The notes: generated by a model from the letters alone, not told the origin. Shown: positions 44,387-54,554, numbered from the stretch's first letter. The stretch is DNA of 64,000 nucleotides from a bacterium (GCA_029933125.1 JAOZOU010000001.1:547680-611679); one strand, 5' to 3'. Numbers and translations: made by a program.

Positions 44387-45793
44387 CTATCGAAACAGAG
44401 CCTTTATCGTTCCCCAGGTTGAATTGGTAAGGCCACTGGAGGTGGCATTGGCTGAATTGGGACTAAACGCATCCTCGAGCCCGACCTCGGATGGTAGGGT
44501 CCAATCACCCACGCAATCAGGGTATCTTATCATCGCCTCATCGGAGCTTCCCTCAGTCCCATAGGAATGAACATCAACAACACTACCATCACTTTTGAGC
44601 AGCGTCACGGTGTCACCTGAGTTTGTAAGTCCGAGCGAACCTGTTGAGGCAACAAACACCTTACCTTCAAAACCCGTTGGCTCACCACCACCAAAAACGG
44701 TTACATATTCACCCGGAACAACAACGATTGCCGTGTCACCAAAGACATGACGCACTCCTGAGGCATCACGAAGCATCCATCCTGAGATATCAACAGGCTC
44801 AGAGCCACAGTTCACGATTTCGACAAACTCATCATCGCTAGCGTCACGCACACCATCTCTGTTGGCATCGCCACCCAGATCAGCAGGCGGATCAGCAAGA
44901 ATCTCATTTATGCGCACACTAATATTTGCATCTCTCACCTTGTAACCCATCCAGGGTGAAATTGTCGATGATGCCACATCAAGAAGCGAGACTCGATAGT
45001 GTACGGTATCGCCAGCGCTACACGGCAGGATCGTATAGGCCCAAGTTCCAAGATGATTATCCCCTGAGACAAGCTCCATCTCAGGCTCCTCACCATCCTC
45101 AAGGTTTATGTCGTAGGCTAAGAGCACTTGGGTTATGCCTGTGGCATCACCTCCGTCAACGCTTATGCGTGTGCTATCAGTCGATGTAGGGTACAGTGGA
45201 TCGCGATGGATCGCAAAAATGTGTGGAGGTGGATCACCAAGATTGGAGAGGCCTGGCGTTGGATCAAGACCGTTGCCACCCGTCGGATCAAAATGGTCGA
45301 AAACCTCCCAGGTGCCATATCTATCTGGATTCCGACCTATTGATGCATCGTAGCCCACGTCGGAGGCTTCGTAGACGAGGGAATCAACAGTGAGAGTATC
45401 TTCTCCTGCAACTCTCACAAGATAGACAATGTCACCACTATTGTTGAGACTCAAACCGATCACGCCCGCAGAATTAGCTTTCTGCCAGGCAACAGCATCA
45501 TCCCCGTAGATCGCAAGGTAATCCCCAGGATCGAGCACACCTCCAAAGCCATAAACAGGCAATCTGCCACCTCCGTTGAGGAGCATGTAATCGCTGAGAT
45601 CGAGTGAGAGATCACCTGTGTTAACGATTTCCACCCATTCGTCATCACGAATGTCAAATTGGAGGTCACCATTCCAATCACTGCTCGGCGCTGGAAGCAC
45701 CTCGTTGATCCTGATGGAGGCTTCAATGGGGGAAACGCATAGTGTGGAGGTTACCAGGAGGCTACCCAAACAAAGAAGCAAAGCGTACCGCAT
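44387..45793 (-). CDS. Exported protein with two lamin-tail domains
   Basis: 468 residues from ATG 45793, preferred because GGGGAGG lies at the proper distance (an in-frame GTG six bases earlier is too close). Signal peptide (MRYALLLCLGSLLVTSTLC). Two lamin-tail domains are recognisable, near 24-150 (INEVLPAPSSDWNGD, DEWVEIVNTGDLSLDLSDY) and near 290-440 (INEILADPPADLGGDANRDG, DEFVEIVNCGSEPVDISGW, LGLTNSGDTVTLL), with an Ig-like domain between. It ends WGTIKALFR, a tail resembling that of the lipoprotein at 58586 (YSELKAMFR). Surface or extracellular; no catalytic residues seen. Confidence 0.8.
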   Translation of the reverse strand: MRYALLLCLGSLLVTSTLCVSPIEASIRINEVLPAPSSDWNGDLQFDIRDDEWVEIVNTGDLSLDLSDYMLLNGGGRLPVYGFGGVLDPGDYLAIYGDDAVAWQKANSAGVIGLSLNNSGDIVYLVRVAGEDTLTVDSLVYEASDVGYDASIGRNPDRYGTWEVFDHFDPTGGNGLDPTPGLSNLGDPPPHIFAIHRDPLYPTSTDSTRISVDGGDATGITQVLLAYDINLEDGEEPEMELVSGDNHLGTWAYTILPCSAGDTVHYRVSLLDVASSTISPWMGYKVRDANISVRINEILADPPADLGGDANRDGVRDASDDEFVEIVNCGSEPVDISGWMLRDASGVRHVFGDTAIVVVPGEYVTVFGGGEPTGFEGKVFVASTGSLGLTNSGDTVTLLKSDGSVVDVHSYGTEGSSDEAMIRYPDCVGDWTLPSEVGLEDAFSPNSANATSSGLTNSTWGTIKALFR

Positions 45794-45893
45794 TTCCACA
45801 ACCTCCCCTCACATGCTTTGCTGAGTAGCCCCAACTGTCTGAACTCTTTAACTAAACCGTCTCACCACCTCCTTTCTATAACCTTCAAGATCA

Positions 45894-45923
45894 AGTTTAC
45901 CCCATCCAAACCCTTCGTGTCAA
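45894..45923 (-). promoter_or_regulatory. Promoter of the lamin-tail gene
   Basis: Minus strand -35 TTGACA (45923-45918), 18-bp spacer, -10 TAAACT (45899-45894). The leader is about 95 nt to the ATG at 45793. Confidence 0.5.
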
Positions 45924-46034
45924 TCCGGAATTACTCCTTCGTGGGGAATGGGTGGGGTTAGAAACGCCAGCCAAGATCAAGCGAACAATCATCAGCCTTG
46001 ACAACTTCACGCCATTCGTACTAGATGGCAGTGA

Positions 46035-46463
46035 TCAGACACGGCTAGGACGGAAGAATTTTCATCCCACCTTGACTCAGTTGAACAAGTGCTCAGAAGT
46101 GGCGGACTCTACCTACTTGACTGGTGTGTTCACTTTGAGCCACCCTGGCATGCGGGAACCACATCATGGGAGATTGAGCGGGGAGGCATCCGGATCAAGA
46201 CCACTGTCTTATGGGGCTCACTTGATCAGGTTGAGCAGACCTTCCGGGAGACAATAAGACTCGATGTGGATGACCACGGAAGAAGATTTCTTCTGGAAGA
46301 GACTCAGATCAAGAAAGCCATCTATCCTCAGGAGTTCCTCGCGACCGTGAGAAGTTCAAAACACTTTGAGTTCATAGACTGGTGGAACAACTGGGACCTG
46401 AGTGAACCATTGGATCAAGCCCAAACCATAACTCGCCCCATCACCCTCCTCCGCCACACCTAG
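46035..46463 (+). pseudogene. 5'-truncated class I methyltransferase remnant
   Basis: The frame reads SSHLDSVEQVLRSGGLYLLDW, then TTSWEIERGGIRIKTTVLWG, VEQTFRETIRLDVDDHG, KKAIYPQEFLA and FEFIDWWNNWDLSEPL, i.e. the C-terminal half of a methyltransferase-11-type enzyme. The SAM-binding N-terminal half is missing: an in-frame TGA lies at 46032-46034 and the sequence upstream in any frame does not match. It is therefore a broken gene. A GTG at 46089 could start a 124-residue fragment, but this would lack SAM-binding residues. Confidence 0.7.
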
Positions 46464-46931
46464 GCAACGCCTCCCAGCTACTAAGAAGCAGTCGTAGCAA
46501 ATCAAGGTAATAGCCGGAACGAGGGGTGCTCCTTGGCAATTCACATCTGAGGGCCTGACCTAGCAACACAATGTCCTGAGGACGGGCTCAACCAATCGTT
46601 CGCAGGCTGATCAATCCTATTATCAACCCCGTTTGGTCACCATCTCCCCACCCATTCCCCACCTCACATGGATGAATCCTTGAATCGGCACTCCGTCTAT
46701 GCTACAATAGAGCAAGACTGAGGAGCTTGCTGGGGGCTCGGGAAGAGACTCCGCTGGCGCATGGCGATGGATGCGCCAGAAGACGAGCACAAGCAAACCA
46801 GACCTCAACGACCCCACGGAGCCTGCCTTTCCAGACCCACCAAAAAGGTCGTGCCCAGTCCGTTGCTTGAGATATCTGCTTGAGATTTCGTAGATAAGGT
46901 ACATCACAACCATTAAAGGAGGGGGATTTCG
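46464..46931 (+). other. Promoter and long structured leader of the M6 protease gene
   Basis: After the methyltransferase remnant, 46464-46670 shows nothing recognisable. A good promoter follows: -35 TTGAAT (46680-46685), 17-bp spacer, extended -10 TGCTACAAT (46700-46708). The leader of about 215 nt contains a perfect 9-bp hairpin (CTGGCGCAT at 46754-46762 with ATGCGCCAG at 46771-46779). AGGAGGGGG precedes the ATG at 46932. Confidence 0.55.
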
Positions 46932-49094
46932 ATGAAAGCAGCTCTAACACTTAGTCTTGCGTTCACACTCCTTGGCTGTATCGCCGCTTTGTCGGTGGCG
47001 ATGCCTCTCTCCCCCTATGCCGTCGACAAGGCGGGTGGCTTCCCTACACTTTCGCGAGCCGTATTGGCTCCACCCCCTGATTGGATAGATAAGCCGCTCT
47101 CCATTCCTACGACGGGACACATCGGAAACTACCAGATTCTCATCATCGTGATCGAGTTCACCGATCAGGCCAGCACTTACACAGCGGCTTCTTTTGACAG
47201 CATGGCTTTTGGTCCATGGCCAACGGGTAGCATGAACGCCTACTACACAGAAGTCTCCTATGGGAATCTGACGCTATCGGGTGAGGTATGGGGATGGTAC
47301 ACCGCCAGCCAGAATCGTGCTTACTATGGTAATGGACAAAAGGGTTGGGGTGCATACCCGCAAAACGCAGCCAAACTTGTCGAAGAGGCTGTTGATGCCG
47401 CTGAGGCTGCTGGCTGTGATTTCTCGAAATTCGACAACGATGGCGACGGGGTTGCCGAATCGATAATCATCGTTCATTCGGGTGAAGGATCCGAGACAAG
47501 CTTAGATCCCGATGACATTCAGAGCCATGAGAGCTCGCTTACCAATATGGGGGGCACTGCGCGCACCTACGATGGTGTTACAATCGATACCTATGTCTGC
47601 TGTCCCGAATTGCAATCCTCATCGCCGGTGGCACACATAAACATCGGTGTCTTCTGCCATGAGTATGGACACATCCTGGGACTGCCCGATCTCTATGATG
47701 TCGGCAGATGGTGTACAAGCTACAGCAGCTGGGGCATTGGTGTCTTTGGGCTAATGGCTTTTGGTGGCTGGGGTGGTGATGTGCAGACACCATCGAGACC
47801 AACACATATGTGCGCCTGGTCAAAGATCAAACTCGGATGGCTGTCTCCCACAATCCTGTCCGACGTCTCTCAATCCGTTACTTTGAACCGAGTCGAAGAG
47901 TATCCGCATGTTCTCAAACTCGGAATGAACTCACGAGCATCTCAATACTTTCTCATCTCCTTCCGCGACTCGGCTTACGGCTTCGACAATAAACTTCCCA
48001 AGAGGGGACTTCTGATCTATCACATCGACGATGACTCCTGGAGTCAGAACGATTGCGAAAATGGGGGGACCTGCACGTCCGGCGGTTTCCACTATATGGT
48101 GGCAGTCGAGCAACCCGATGCTAACTTCGATCTCGACTGCGGCACAGCATCCAATTATGGCGACAGGGGTGATATGTACCCCTATGCTGGCATTGCAGCT
48201 TTTGATGGCACAACCACGCCGAACTCGTACACCTACGAAGGCACCTCCTCTGGAGTCTCAGTAAGCGGAATCACTTTCAGTGGATCTACACAGATGAGCA
48301 TGTCGATAACGAGCGGGAAGATTTACCCGGAGATTCGCTATGATGACGGCGCCTACAACATCTGCTATCGCTATGGAGTCAATGATGCAGGGTTTGCCCT
48401 GAAGATTACTCCACCAAAATACCCTGCGCTCATACGTGGATTGCTCATCATGAGCTGCGATTATTACAATACAACTTTCCAGTGTCGCATCTGGGATGGT
48501 GCGGGAAGTGGCGGCACCCCAGGCAGCCCGCTCTCACCAGTCCACACCGTAACCGGAGCACCACCGCTCGCCTGGACATATGAGGATTTCACAGCCGATA
48601 GCATAGTTGTCTCGTCAGGTGACTTCTGGGCTGTCTATATCGAATACAATAACTCCCAGCTGGCAACGGATAACGATTCACCATGGTCCGGACGCACGAT
48701 GACCTACTATGCCGGCAACTTTAGCCCTGATAATGGTGCGTACGGTAACTATATGATTCGAGCAGTGGTGGACACACTCTTCTGCGCCGGCATACCGCTG
48801 GCTGAACATCCACGGGTTGCGGTCACAGCCACTCCCAATCCATTTGCTGAGCAAATCCTTATCTCTTTCTCGCTCAGTAGCACCTCGAAACTCTCCGTCG
48901 CTATCTATGACGTAACGGGAAGACTGGTAAAGGAACTGACTGACAGGCAATTCAACGCTGGCAACCACTCGGTGGTTTGGGATGGCAGGGATGCTCAAGG
49001 CAATAAGGCTTCATCAGGAATCTATTTCTGCAGACTAAAGGCTGGCAAAACCTGCCACAACCAAAAGATAACGCTCCTGCGGGGTCGGAGCTAA
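46932..49094 (+). CDS. M6-family (immune inhibitor A-like) secreted metalloprotease with C-terminal sorting domain
   Basis: 720 residues. Hydrophobic signal (MKAALTLSLAFTLLGC, hydrophobic to SVA-MP), so either signal peptidase I cleavage or lipidation at the LLGC lipobox. Catalytic Zn motif HEYGHILGLPDLYD with H243 near a WGIGVFGLMAFGGWG Met-turn, as in M6 peptidases. The FDNDGDGVAESIIIVHSG loop is another M6 hallmark. A jelly-roll-like region follows (about 470-620), then the C-terminal FlgD-Ig/Por-type sorting domain (ATPNPF, LSVAIYDVTGRLVKEL, SGIYFCRLKAG). The last residues GRS and the stop come from a dispersed repeat (49081-49104) rather than the usual ending. Confidence 0.9.
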   Translation: MKAALTLSLAFTLLGCIAALSVAMPLSPYAVDKAGGFPTLSRAVLAPPPDWIDKPLSIPTTGHIGNYQILIIVIEFTDQASTYTAASFDSMAFGPWPTGSMNAYYTEVSYGNLTLSGEVWGWYTASQNRAYYGNGQKGWGAYPQNAAKLVEEAVDAAEAAGCDFSKFDNDGDGVAESIIIVHSGEGSETSLDPDDIQSHESSLTNMGGTARTYDGVTIDTYVCCPELQSSSPVAHINIGVFCHEYGHILGLPDLYDVGRWCTSYSSWGIGVFGLMAFGGWGGDVQTPSRPTHMCAWSKIKLGWLSPTILSDVSQSVTLNRVEEYPHVLKLGMNSRASQYFLISFRDSAYGFDNKLPKRGLLIYHIDDDSWSQNDCENGGTCTSGGFHYMVAVEQPDANFDLDCGTASNYGDRGDMYPYAGIAAFDGTTTPNSYTYEGTSSGVSVSGITFSGSTQMSMSITSGKIYPEIRYDDGAYNICYRYGVNDAGFALKITPPKYPALIRGLLIMSCDYYNTTFQCRIWDGAGSGGTPGSPLSPVHTVTGAPPLAWTYEDFTADSIVVSSGDFWAVYIEYNNSQLATDNDSPWSGRTMTYYAGNFSPDNGAYGNYMIRAVVDTLFCAGIPLAEHPRVAVTATPNPFAEQILISFSLSSTSKLSVAIYDVTGRLVKELTDRQFNAGNHSVVWDGRDAQGNKASSGIYFCRLKAGKTCHNQKITLLRGRS

Positions 49095-49104
49095 AAACGT
49101 GCAA
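49081..49104 (+). repeat. Dispersed 24-bp repeat, copy A (gene 3' end)
   Basis: GGGGTCGGAGCTAAAAACG then TGCAA. Reads in the same direction as the M6 protease gene and supplies its last three codons and TAA stop (GGT CGG AGC TAA). Confidence 0.75.
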
Positions 49105-49212
49105 GTGAGGTTCATGCATGGAGCCTGACCCTGGGCTAATCCAGCTCCCGGTGATGCTCGTCCGGGATACAGGATGTTGTCCCCACGGTCAGCCAGTGGT
49201 TTGTCAAAGGCG

Positions 49213-49242
49213 TTGAGAAGCCAGCGGCGACTGATCTATAAT
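49213..49242 (+). promoter_or_regulatory. Promoter of the sulfatase-like gene
   Basis: -35 TTGAGA (49213-49218), 18-bp spacer, perfect -10 TATAAT (49237-49242). Transcription would begin about 49249, at the ATG itself (49250), so the message appears leaderless. Confidence 0.6.
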
Positions 49243-49249
49243 CGGGGTG

Positions 49250-51106
49250 ATGAGGAGGATAGACAGCAGCCGCCAATCGACTTTTCATCCACGTGCTCCT
49301 CGCCTGATTGTACTCGGTTTGCTCTGCGCTCTGCTTGCATGTGGAGTATTTCATAATCGGCTCAATGTTGTCATCATAGGAGTTGATACCTTAAGAGCTG
49401 ACCACCTCGGCTGCTACGGCTACCACCGCAAGACTAGCCCCAACATTGACCAACTCGCTGCAGATGGTGTCCTCTTTGAGAACTGCATAGCCCCATCCCC
49501 CTGGACGCTTCCCTCATTTGCAACAGTCTTTACATCACTCTATCCCAGCCAGCATGGTGCAAGAGGTTCACATAAGGCTCTTGGCACAGGATTCCCCACA
49601 CTCGCTGAAATTCTAAAATCCCAAGGCTATCTGACAGGCGCAATCGTAAACGCTCCCTACCTTAAACGCTCATTCAAAGTGGATAGAGGCTTCGATACCT
49701 ATGATATGCCTCCACGCCGAGGTAGAAATGCGAGTGGCACAACCAGCCACGCGCTTGCGTGGATCGATAGCCTGCCCGACAAACCCTTCCTCCTTTTTGT
49801 CCACTATTTCGATCCCCACCTTCCTTATGCACCACCTGCTCCCTACGACACACTTTTTGATCCTGGCTATCATGGAAAGATTGGATCTCGGTTTCAACCC
49901 AAGGCTCTCCCTAGGGTAAGACTGCAGGATATCCGCAAGCTATTAACATACACCGATCAAGACTGGCGACACATCGAAGCCCTCTACGATGGTGAAGTTG
50001 CTTTCACTGACAGGGCAATTGGCGATCTTCTGTCCGGCCTTAAGGAAAGAGGTCTCCTCGATAACACTCTAATTGTCTTTCTGAGTGACCATGGGGAGGA
50101 GTTTCTGGAGCATGGTGGCTTCGAACATGGACATAGTCTATATGGAGAGCTTCTCCATGTACCGTTAATTTTCGTTCTCAAGGGACGCATTCCTCGAGGG
50201 CTCAGGCTTAGGCAACAGGTACGCTTGCTCGATATCCTGCCAACCATTCTTGAACTCAGCGGAGTCGATTGCGATGCTCATACCGAGGGCGTTAGCCTTG
50301 TCCCACTCATCGAAGGTAAGAATAGAAAAGCCAGAGGTGAAACCCTGCTTCCTCCGCATCTCGCATTCTCTGAATCCATTCTCTATGGTCCTGAGAAGAA
50401 GAGCATCACGGCTTGGCCCTGGAAGGTGATCTACGATACCAAGACACATGAGTGGATGCATTTCGATCTTGAGAATGACCCTGATGAGCAAGAACCCCTC
50501 GAAAAACCATCTCCAATCATCACAGCCTTGGAGCGGACTCTCAAGAAGACAATGGTTAACATCGCAGATACATGGTTTGTCGAGATCCAGGGAGATTCTG
50601 CAACAAGTTTTGATCTTGAGATCAAGAGCGAGGTGGTCCGTGGATCTGGCACATTTTCATTCCTGGAGCTAATCAACGAAAAGGGCGAGGTGCTGCCCAT
50701 CCAAAGCCTTGAAAATGCCGATGTGAAGCCAAAGAGGATAACGATCAGAGAGCTCCGAGCTCAGCATCTCCTTAAAATCGCCCTGCGAAGAAGTCGAGCC
50801 GATGCACCTATGAGCTTTGAAGTCCGACTCAATGGCTTGCCCTCCATTGACAGAACCTACATAGGTAAGGATCTTACACATCCCACCGAGATGCCCTTTG
50901 TTTTGAGAGACCCGACTTATAAAAGAACAAAAGCGGGGGAGGTGGAGGATTCTTGCAGCATCTCCCCAATTGGGGAGCCGTCCATGAGACCAGCTGCGCC
51001 CTATGTGCTTGTCTATCTCGCAAAAAGTTCCTTCCAGCAGCATCCAAGCATCGAGCTCGACGAGGAAACAAAACGTGAGCTCCGCTCCCTCGGCTACCTC
51101 CAATAG
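49250..51106 (+). CDS. Sulfatase/alkaline phosphatase-superfamily lipoprotein
   Basis: 618 residues. The N-terminus is a lipoprotein-type signal (VLGLLCALLAC, Cys31). Sulfatase-superfamily marks: NVVIIGVDTLRADHLGCYGY (metal-binding D), IAPSPWTLPSFATVFTSLYP, FVHYFDPHLPY, FLSDHGEEFLEHGG (D/H metal site) and HGHSLYGELLHVPLIF. The nucleophile position has Thr in WTLPS instead of the C/S-x-P-x-R of true sulfatases, which suggests a phospho- or phosphoethanolamine-transferase-like activity using Thr. About 200 C-terminal residues are unassigned. Probably anchored in the periplasm. No operon partner. Confidence 0.82.
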   Translation: MRRIDSSRQSTFHPRAPRLIVLGLLCALLACGVFHNRLNVVIIGVDTLRADHLGCYGYHRKTSPNIDQLAADGVLFENCIAPSPWTLPSFATVFTSLYPSQHGARGSHKALGTGFPTLAEILKSQGYLTGAIVNAPYLKRSFKVDRGFDTYDMPPRRGRNASGTTSHALAWIDSLPDKPFLLFVHYFDPHLPYAPPAPYDTLFDPGYHGKIGSRFQPKALPRVRLQDIRKLLTYTDQDWRHIEALYDGEVAFTDRAIGDLLSGLKERGLLDNTLIVFLSDHGEEFLEHGGFEHGHSLYGELLHVPLIFVLKGRIPRGLRLRQQVRLLDILPTILELSGVDCDAHTEGVSLVPLIEGKNRKARGETLLPPHLAFSESILYGPEKKSITAWPWKVIYDTKTHEWMHFDLENDPDEQEPLEKPSPIITALERTLKKTMVNIADTWFVEIQGDSATSFDLEIKSEVVRGSGTFSFLELINEKGEVLPIQSLENADVKPKRITIRELRAQHLLKIALRRSRADAPMSFEVRLNGLPSIDRTYIGKDLTHPTEMPFVLRDPTYKRTKAGEVEDSCSISPIGEPSMRPAAPYVLVYLAKSSFQQHPSIELDEETKRELRSLGYLQ

Positions 51107-51229
51107 GTGGAGCGGGCCTGAGAACTCCTGGAAAACCCGTCTGGGAATAGCAACGATCAGGCAGTCCGGCCAATCGTCCGCATTGGATCCTTGTCCTAGC
51201 GGCTAAGGTGTTCAGCTAGATTGTATAGA

Positions 51230-51259
51230 GAGGAGGGCGGAGAGGTTTCCACCCTCCTC
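51230..51259. terminator. Hairpin between convergent genes
   Basis: GAGGAGGG (51230-51237) pairs with CCCTCCTC (51252-51259), with extra G-C pairs inside. It lies between the sulfatase-like gene and the leftward gene ending at 51315, and could terminate either. Confidence 0.55.
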
Positions 51260-51314
51260 ATTCCGATAGCAGGTCTTACCTGAAGCGATCCCTAAGTTCC
51301 CTCCCTGCCTTCAC

Positions 51315-54300
51315 CTATGGCAACAAAACTACCCTGTGCGTCCTAGTGTAACTACCAATGCTTACGCGGACGAAGTATATCCCGGGAGGAGAGATCCTAC
51401 CGTTTTCATCACGCGTATCCCAGGCGATCAAAGACTGACCCTGTTCAAAGAATCTGCCATCAGCGATATTCCTGACCAATCGACCACTCACGTCAAACAC
51501 CTTCACGGTGACTGCATCCAAGTGCTCCAGACTCAGGGCGATGTGCACATCGGACCGTGCAGGATTGGTGAGTACCGTTGATCCTGTCTCGACCTGCTGC
51601 CTATCGACATCAACCGAGGCACTTTCGATACTGAATATGCCCTCAACCCCAGTCAGGTTTACGGCACCCTCATCCGCCTCCAAATCAGTTGGTGTCAGGC
51701 TACAGGACCAGACGGTCGGGTCTGAACTGACTACGTAAGAGATGCTCAAGATTTCACCAGAGCCGCTGATAGGATCTATCCCAGCCATTGCTATGCGGGT
51801 CTCACCAGGCATCTTGTTAGCAGCTATCATCCATCCACTTGCCAGCCCCGTGGCATTGACATCCTGCACGCTGAGGAGCCGTTCATCATGTCGTATGGTG
51901 AGCTGGAGCGAACTGATGCCCTGTGTAGTTTCAAGATAAACAGGTATGTTCACCATCTCACCCTCTGCGCCGGCTGCCTCTCCCGCTCGAATGACTGCAG
52001 CGACTGTTGGACTATAAACCGGACCTCCACCGGGCCGCCAATTGCCGCTCACGTCGCCCATGAGCACACCGACAAAATCTTGGTCGGTCATGCTTGTAGC
52101 AACAGGGCAATAATCGACTGAATCGCAATAGAAAACCCACTCGCCACAGTGTGCCCCGTCTATCCCCACAACGTACTTCAATATGCATGACGCATCATAG
52201 GCTGTTATTGAACCGTTACCGCTGACATCAGCCGCAACTTGCTGGGGATAGACTAGAGTGGGCGGGCACCACGAGCCATCTGGTAACTGCATTGGATATA
52301 TTGGGCAATCCATGAGTTTCTCGCGATTGACGGTGTAGCGCAGCACCATCGAAGCATCCATCGCGCTGACCCCAAGCAGCTCACCTGGTGCCTTCTCTGG
52401 TGTGACGGTGTAACAGCTGTCAACACAGACTTCCAACTCGTAAGTCCCGGATGAATCAGTTTCGACCACCTGGCTGTCAGCCCCAGACAATATCATCTTC
52501 ACCTCAGGGATAGGAGGATTTACGTTACCCACGACTGGGCATCCATAGTAGCGAACAGTCCCCGTGATCGTTTCCACGGGCAAACAGTACTCGCCATCGC
52601 CAGTTATGGTGACACATGGGTCTCCTTCATTGAACATCAATTCCAATGTGAGATCACTACAGCCCGGGCATGGAGCGCTGTCCGCAATCGCAAAAGTGAA
52701 TACCACCAGCCGTCCTGATCCAGCTAACTCGCTCACCCCCGCCATTGACACCTTACTTCGGCCAGGTGATAGCTCGTTCCAGGCAAATGACCACCCTATG
52801 GTTTCCACAAGACATCCAGATATCTCAAACCCTGTCGCGACCAATACCGCAGGATCATAGTTCATTATGGCCTCTGCGGAGAATACCCCTCTGCCAGTAA
52901 CATCCGAGATCTCTACAGGTACTCTCACGACACCATAAGTATCGGTTGTGACCTCACCAACCCAGGCACTTATACACGAGCAGCCACTTACCTCGTCAAA
53001 GTCGTAGGAGATAATCGGTAAGTCGCAAACGAGCTTGCAGGTGTCTCTTACAACATCGCTAGGGGTAATCCCCTCAACTACCTGAACCGCAAGTTCAACA
53101 GAATCCCTGGGTGCCATTGCGGGCAAGTCACCGAGATTCCATGTCACCGTATGTGTTACGCTGTCATAGACGCCACCCCGTGAAGCCGATCGGAACAGTG
53201 TCAATGGCGAAAGTATGTCTGTTAGTACAATGTTATGCACATCGAAGTTATTGTTGAGGTTGTCATATGCGATAATGTAGCTGAACCTTGCACCTGAGTA
53301 GACACACGTGTCTGGCGGAACTCGGCGCAACTCCAGAGTCAGCGGGTTTACCCTCGCATACGAGATGCAAATACCAGCCGGATTGGTTATGTGGTCATCT
53401 GGATCTGGGTAGATATAGACGCAGTTGAGGCTGGAATCGAAGACACGGAGATCGTCCGCGCCATTATACTGGGAGCCAGTCGTAACATACAGCAATCCTG
53501 TCAGGGGGTCCACAGCAAGCCCCATGGCCCCACCCTCAGAGGACAAGGAGACGTACGAAGTTGCGCTGCTAGACATCTCGTATTTTGCTAGTCTGTAATC
53601 ATCTGCGAAGGAGCCACCGGTGTAGAGGAGCATGTTGTCCTCGTCATAGGCAACACCAACAGCATGTGTACTCGCCGTGGTGCATGTTCCCACCTCAGCC
53701 CATGTGTTGGTGTCATAGTAGTGGACTACGGGGCTCCAATTCGTCACGAAAAGCCAATCACTCCTTTCGTCAAGAGCAATACCCCAGGCCCCGCTTCCAC
53801 CGAGAGTGGTCAAGTTCACTGTGGTAATTAGTGCAAAAGTATCGGCATCATAGACATATAGGCGGTCAGTTCCACGGTCAACCGTGTAAACTCTCCTCTT
53901 GTGTTGATCTACAACAATGCCTGCTAAGTCCGAAGCTCCGCTAGCAGTAATGGTGGTGACGTTTGATAGATCCCGGGCACGGAAAACCTCGACATTGTTT
54001 GAGTTCTCGTAGGTCACAAAAATCAGGGCATCCTCCGTATCGCCGTCCCCATTAGGATCATTGTAGATGCTCATGTCACTAGCGCCGTACCCATGATGCA
54101 CTACGTGGTAGGTACCTTGGTAGTACAAAGGATACCCACCCGCAGGAACTGAACAGGCTACAATGGGATTGGGGTTACCGTGGTGATCACCTACAAGGAA
54201 GAGCGACCTCGTTGACCCATCCAAGAGTGATTGCTGGATACCGGCATAAACCAACTGAGAAAGGCAAATCATGAAAGCCGCAAGGAGAACAATAGCCAGG

Positions 54301-54326
54301 CCAAAAGATCCGAACTTGATACGCAT
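51315..54326 (-). CDS. Giant exported protein: YVTN-like propeller, DUF11, cohesin, dockerin, cohesin, sorting domain
   Basis: 1003 residues from ATG 54326 (AGGGAGGAAGGAAC upstream). Signal peptide (MRIKFGSFGLAIVLLAAF). Residues about 30-350 are repeats like LSNVTTITASGASDLAGIVV and TGGSFADDYRLAKYE, a YVTN/SMP-30-type beta propeller. About 355-450 is a DUF11 domain (FSYIIAYDNLNNNFDVHN). Cohesin-like domain 1 is near 452-585 (VRVPVEISDVTGRGVFS), then a CnaB-like insert, a dockerin with two loops (VSAMDASMVLRY, DVSGNGSITAYDASCIL) near 650-780, cohesin-like domain 2 near 800-930, and a sorting domain (VTVKVFDVSGRLVRNI, PPGIYFVRV). The C-terminal half is paralogous to that of the 59520 gene. Surface-exposed scaffold or adhesin is likely. 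Confidence 0.85.
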   Translation of the reverse strand: MRIKFGSFGLAIVLLAAFMICLSQLVYAGIQQSLLDGSTRSLFLVGDHHGNPNPIVACSVPAGGYPLYYQGTYHVVHHGYGASDMSIYNDPNGDGDTEDALIFVTYENSNNVEVFRARDLSNVTTITASGASDLAGIVVDQHKRRVYTVDRGTDRLYVYDADTFALITTVNLTTLGGSGAWGIALDERSDWLFVTNWSPVVHYYDTNTWAEVGTCTTASTHAVGVAYDEDNMLLYTGGSFADDYRLAKYEMSSSATSYVSLSSEGGAMGLAVDPLTGLLYVTTGSQYNGADDLRVFDSSLNCVYIYPDPDDHITNPAGICISYARVNPLTLELRRVPPDTCVYSGARFSYIIAYDNLNNNFDVHNIVLTDILSPLTLFRSASRGGVYDSVTHTVTWNLGDLPAMAPRDSVELAVQVVEGITPSDVVRDTCKLVCDLPIISYDFDEVSGCSCISAWVGEVTTDTYGVVRVPVEISDVTGRGVFSAEAIMNYDPAVLVATGFEISGCLVETIGWSFAWNELSPGRSKVSMAGVSELAGSGRLVVFTFAIADSAPCPGCSDLTLELMFNEGDPCVTITGDGEYCLPVETITGTVRYYGCPVVGNVNPPIPEVKMILSGADSQVVETDSSGTYELEVCVDSCYTVTPEKAPGELLGVSAMDASMVLRYTVNREKLMDCPIYPMQLPDGSWCPPTLVYPQQVAADVSGNGSITAYDASCILKYVVGIDGAHCGEWVFYCDSVDYCPVATSMTDQDFVGVLMGDVSGNWRPGGGPVYSPTVAAVIRAGEAAGAEGEMVNIPVYLETTQGISSLQLTIRHDERLLSVQDVNATGLASGWMIAANKMPGETRIAMAGIDPISGSGEILSISYVVSSDPTVWSCSLTPTDLEADEGAVNLTGVEGIFSIESASVDVDRQQVETGSTVLTNPARSDVHIALSLEHLDAVTVKVFDVSGRLVRNIADGRFFEQGQSLIAWDTRDENGRISPPGIYFVRVSIGSYTRTHRVVLLP

Positions 54327-54524
54327 GTTCCTTCCTCCCTTCAGGTATAGAGTCACAAGAGACCTCCGGGTGGGAGGCACAAGTTGGGGAAGCGTTACTA
54401 TTGAGTAACGCATGATGAATGGAATCCGCAGTCGACCACCCCCCTTTGCTGGACGCCCCTGGACGCTTTGATCCGCCTTTAGCTATCGCAGCCGAGCAGC
54501 CTGCAGCTCTGGCGCTTAACCGCC

Positions 54525-54554
54525 ATTTTAGCACAAATTTCCGTATTTTGTCAA
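54525..54554 (-). promoter_or_regulatory. Promoter of the 51315-54326 gene
   Basis: Minus strand -35 TTGACA (54554-54549), 18-bp spacer, -10 TAAAAT (54530-54525). The surrounding AAGCTTGACAA and TGTGCTAAAATG match the promoter of the paralogous 59520 gene. About 190 nt of leader separate it from the ATG. Confidence 0.75.
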
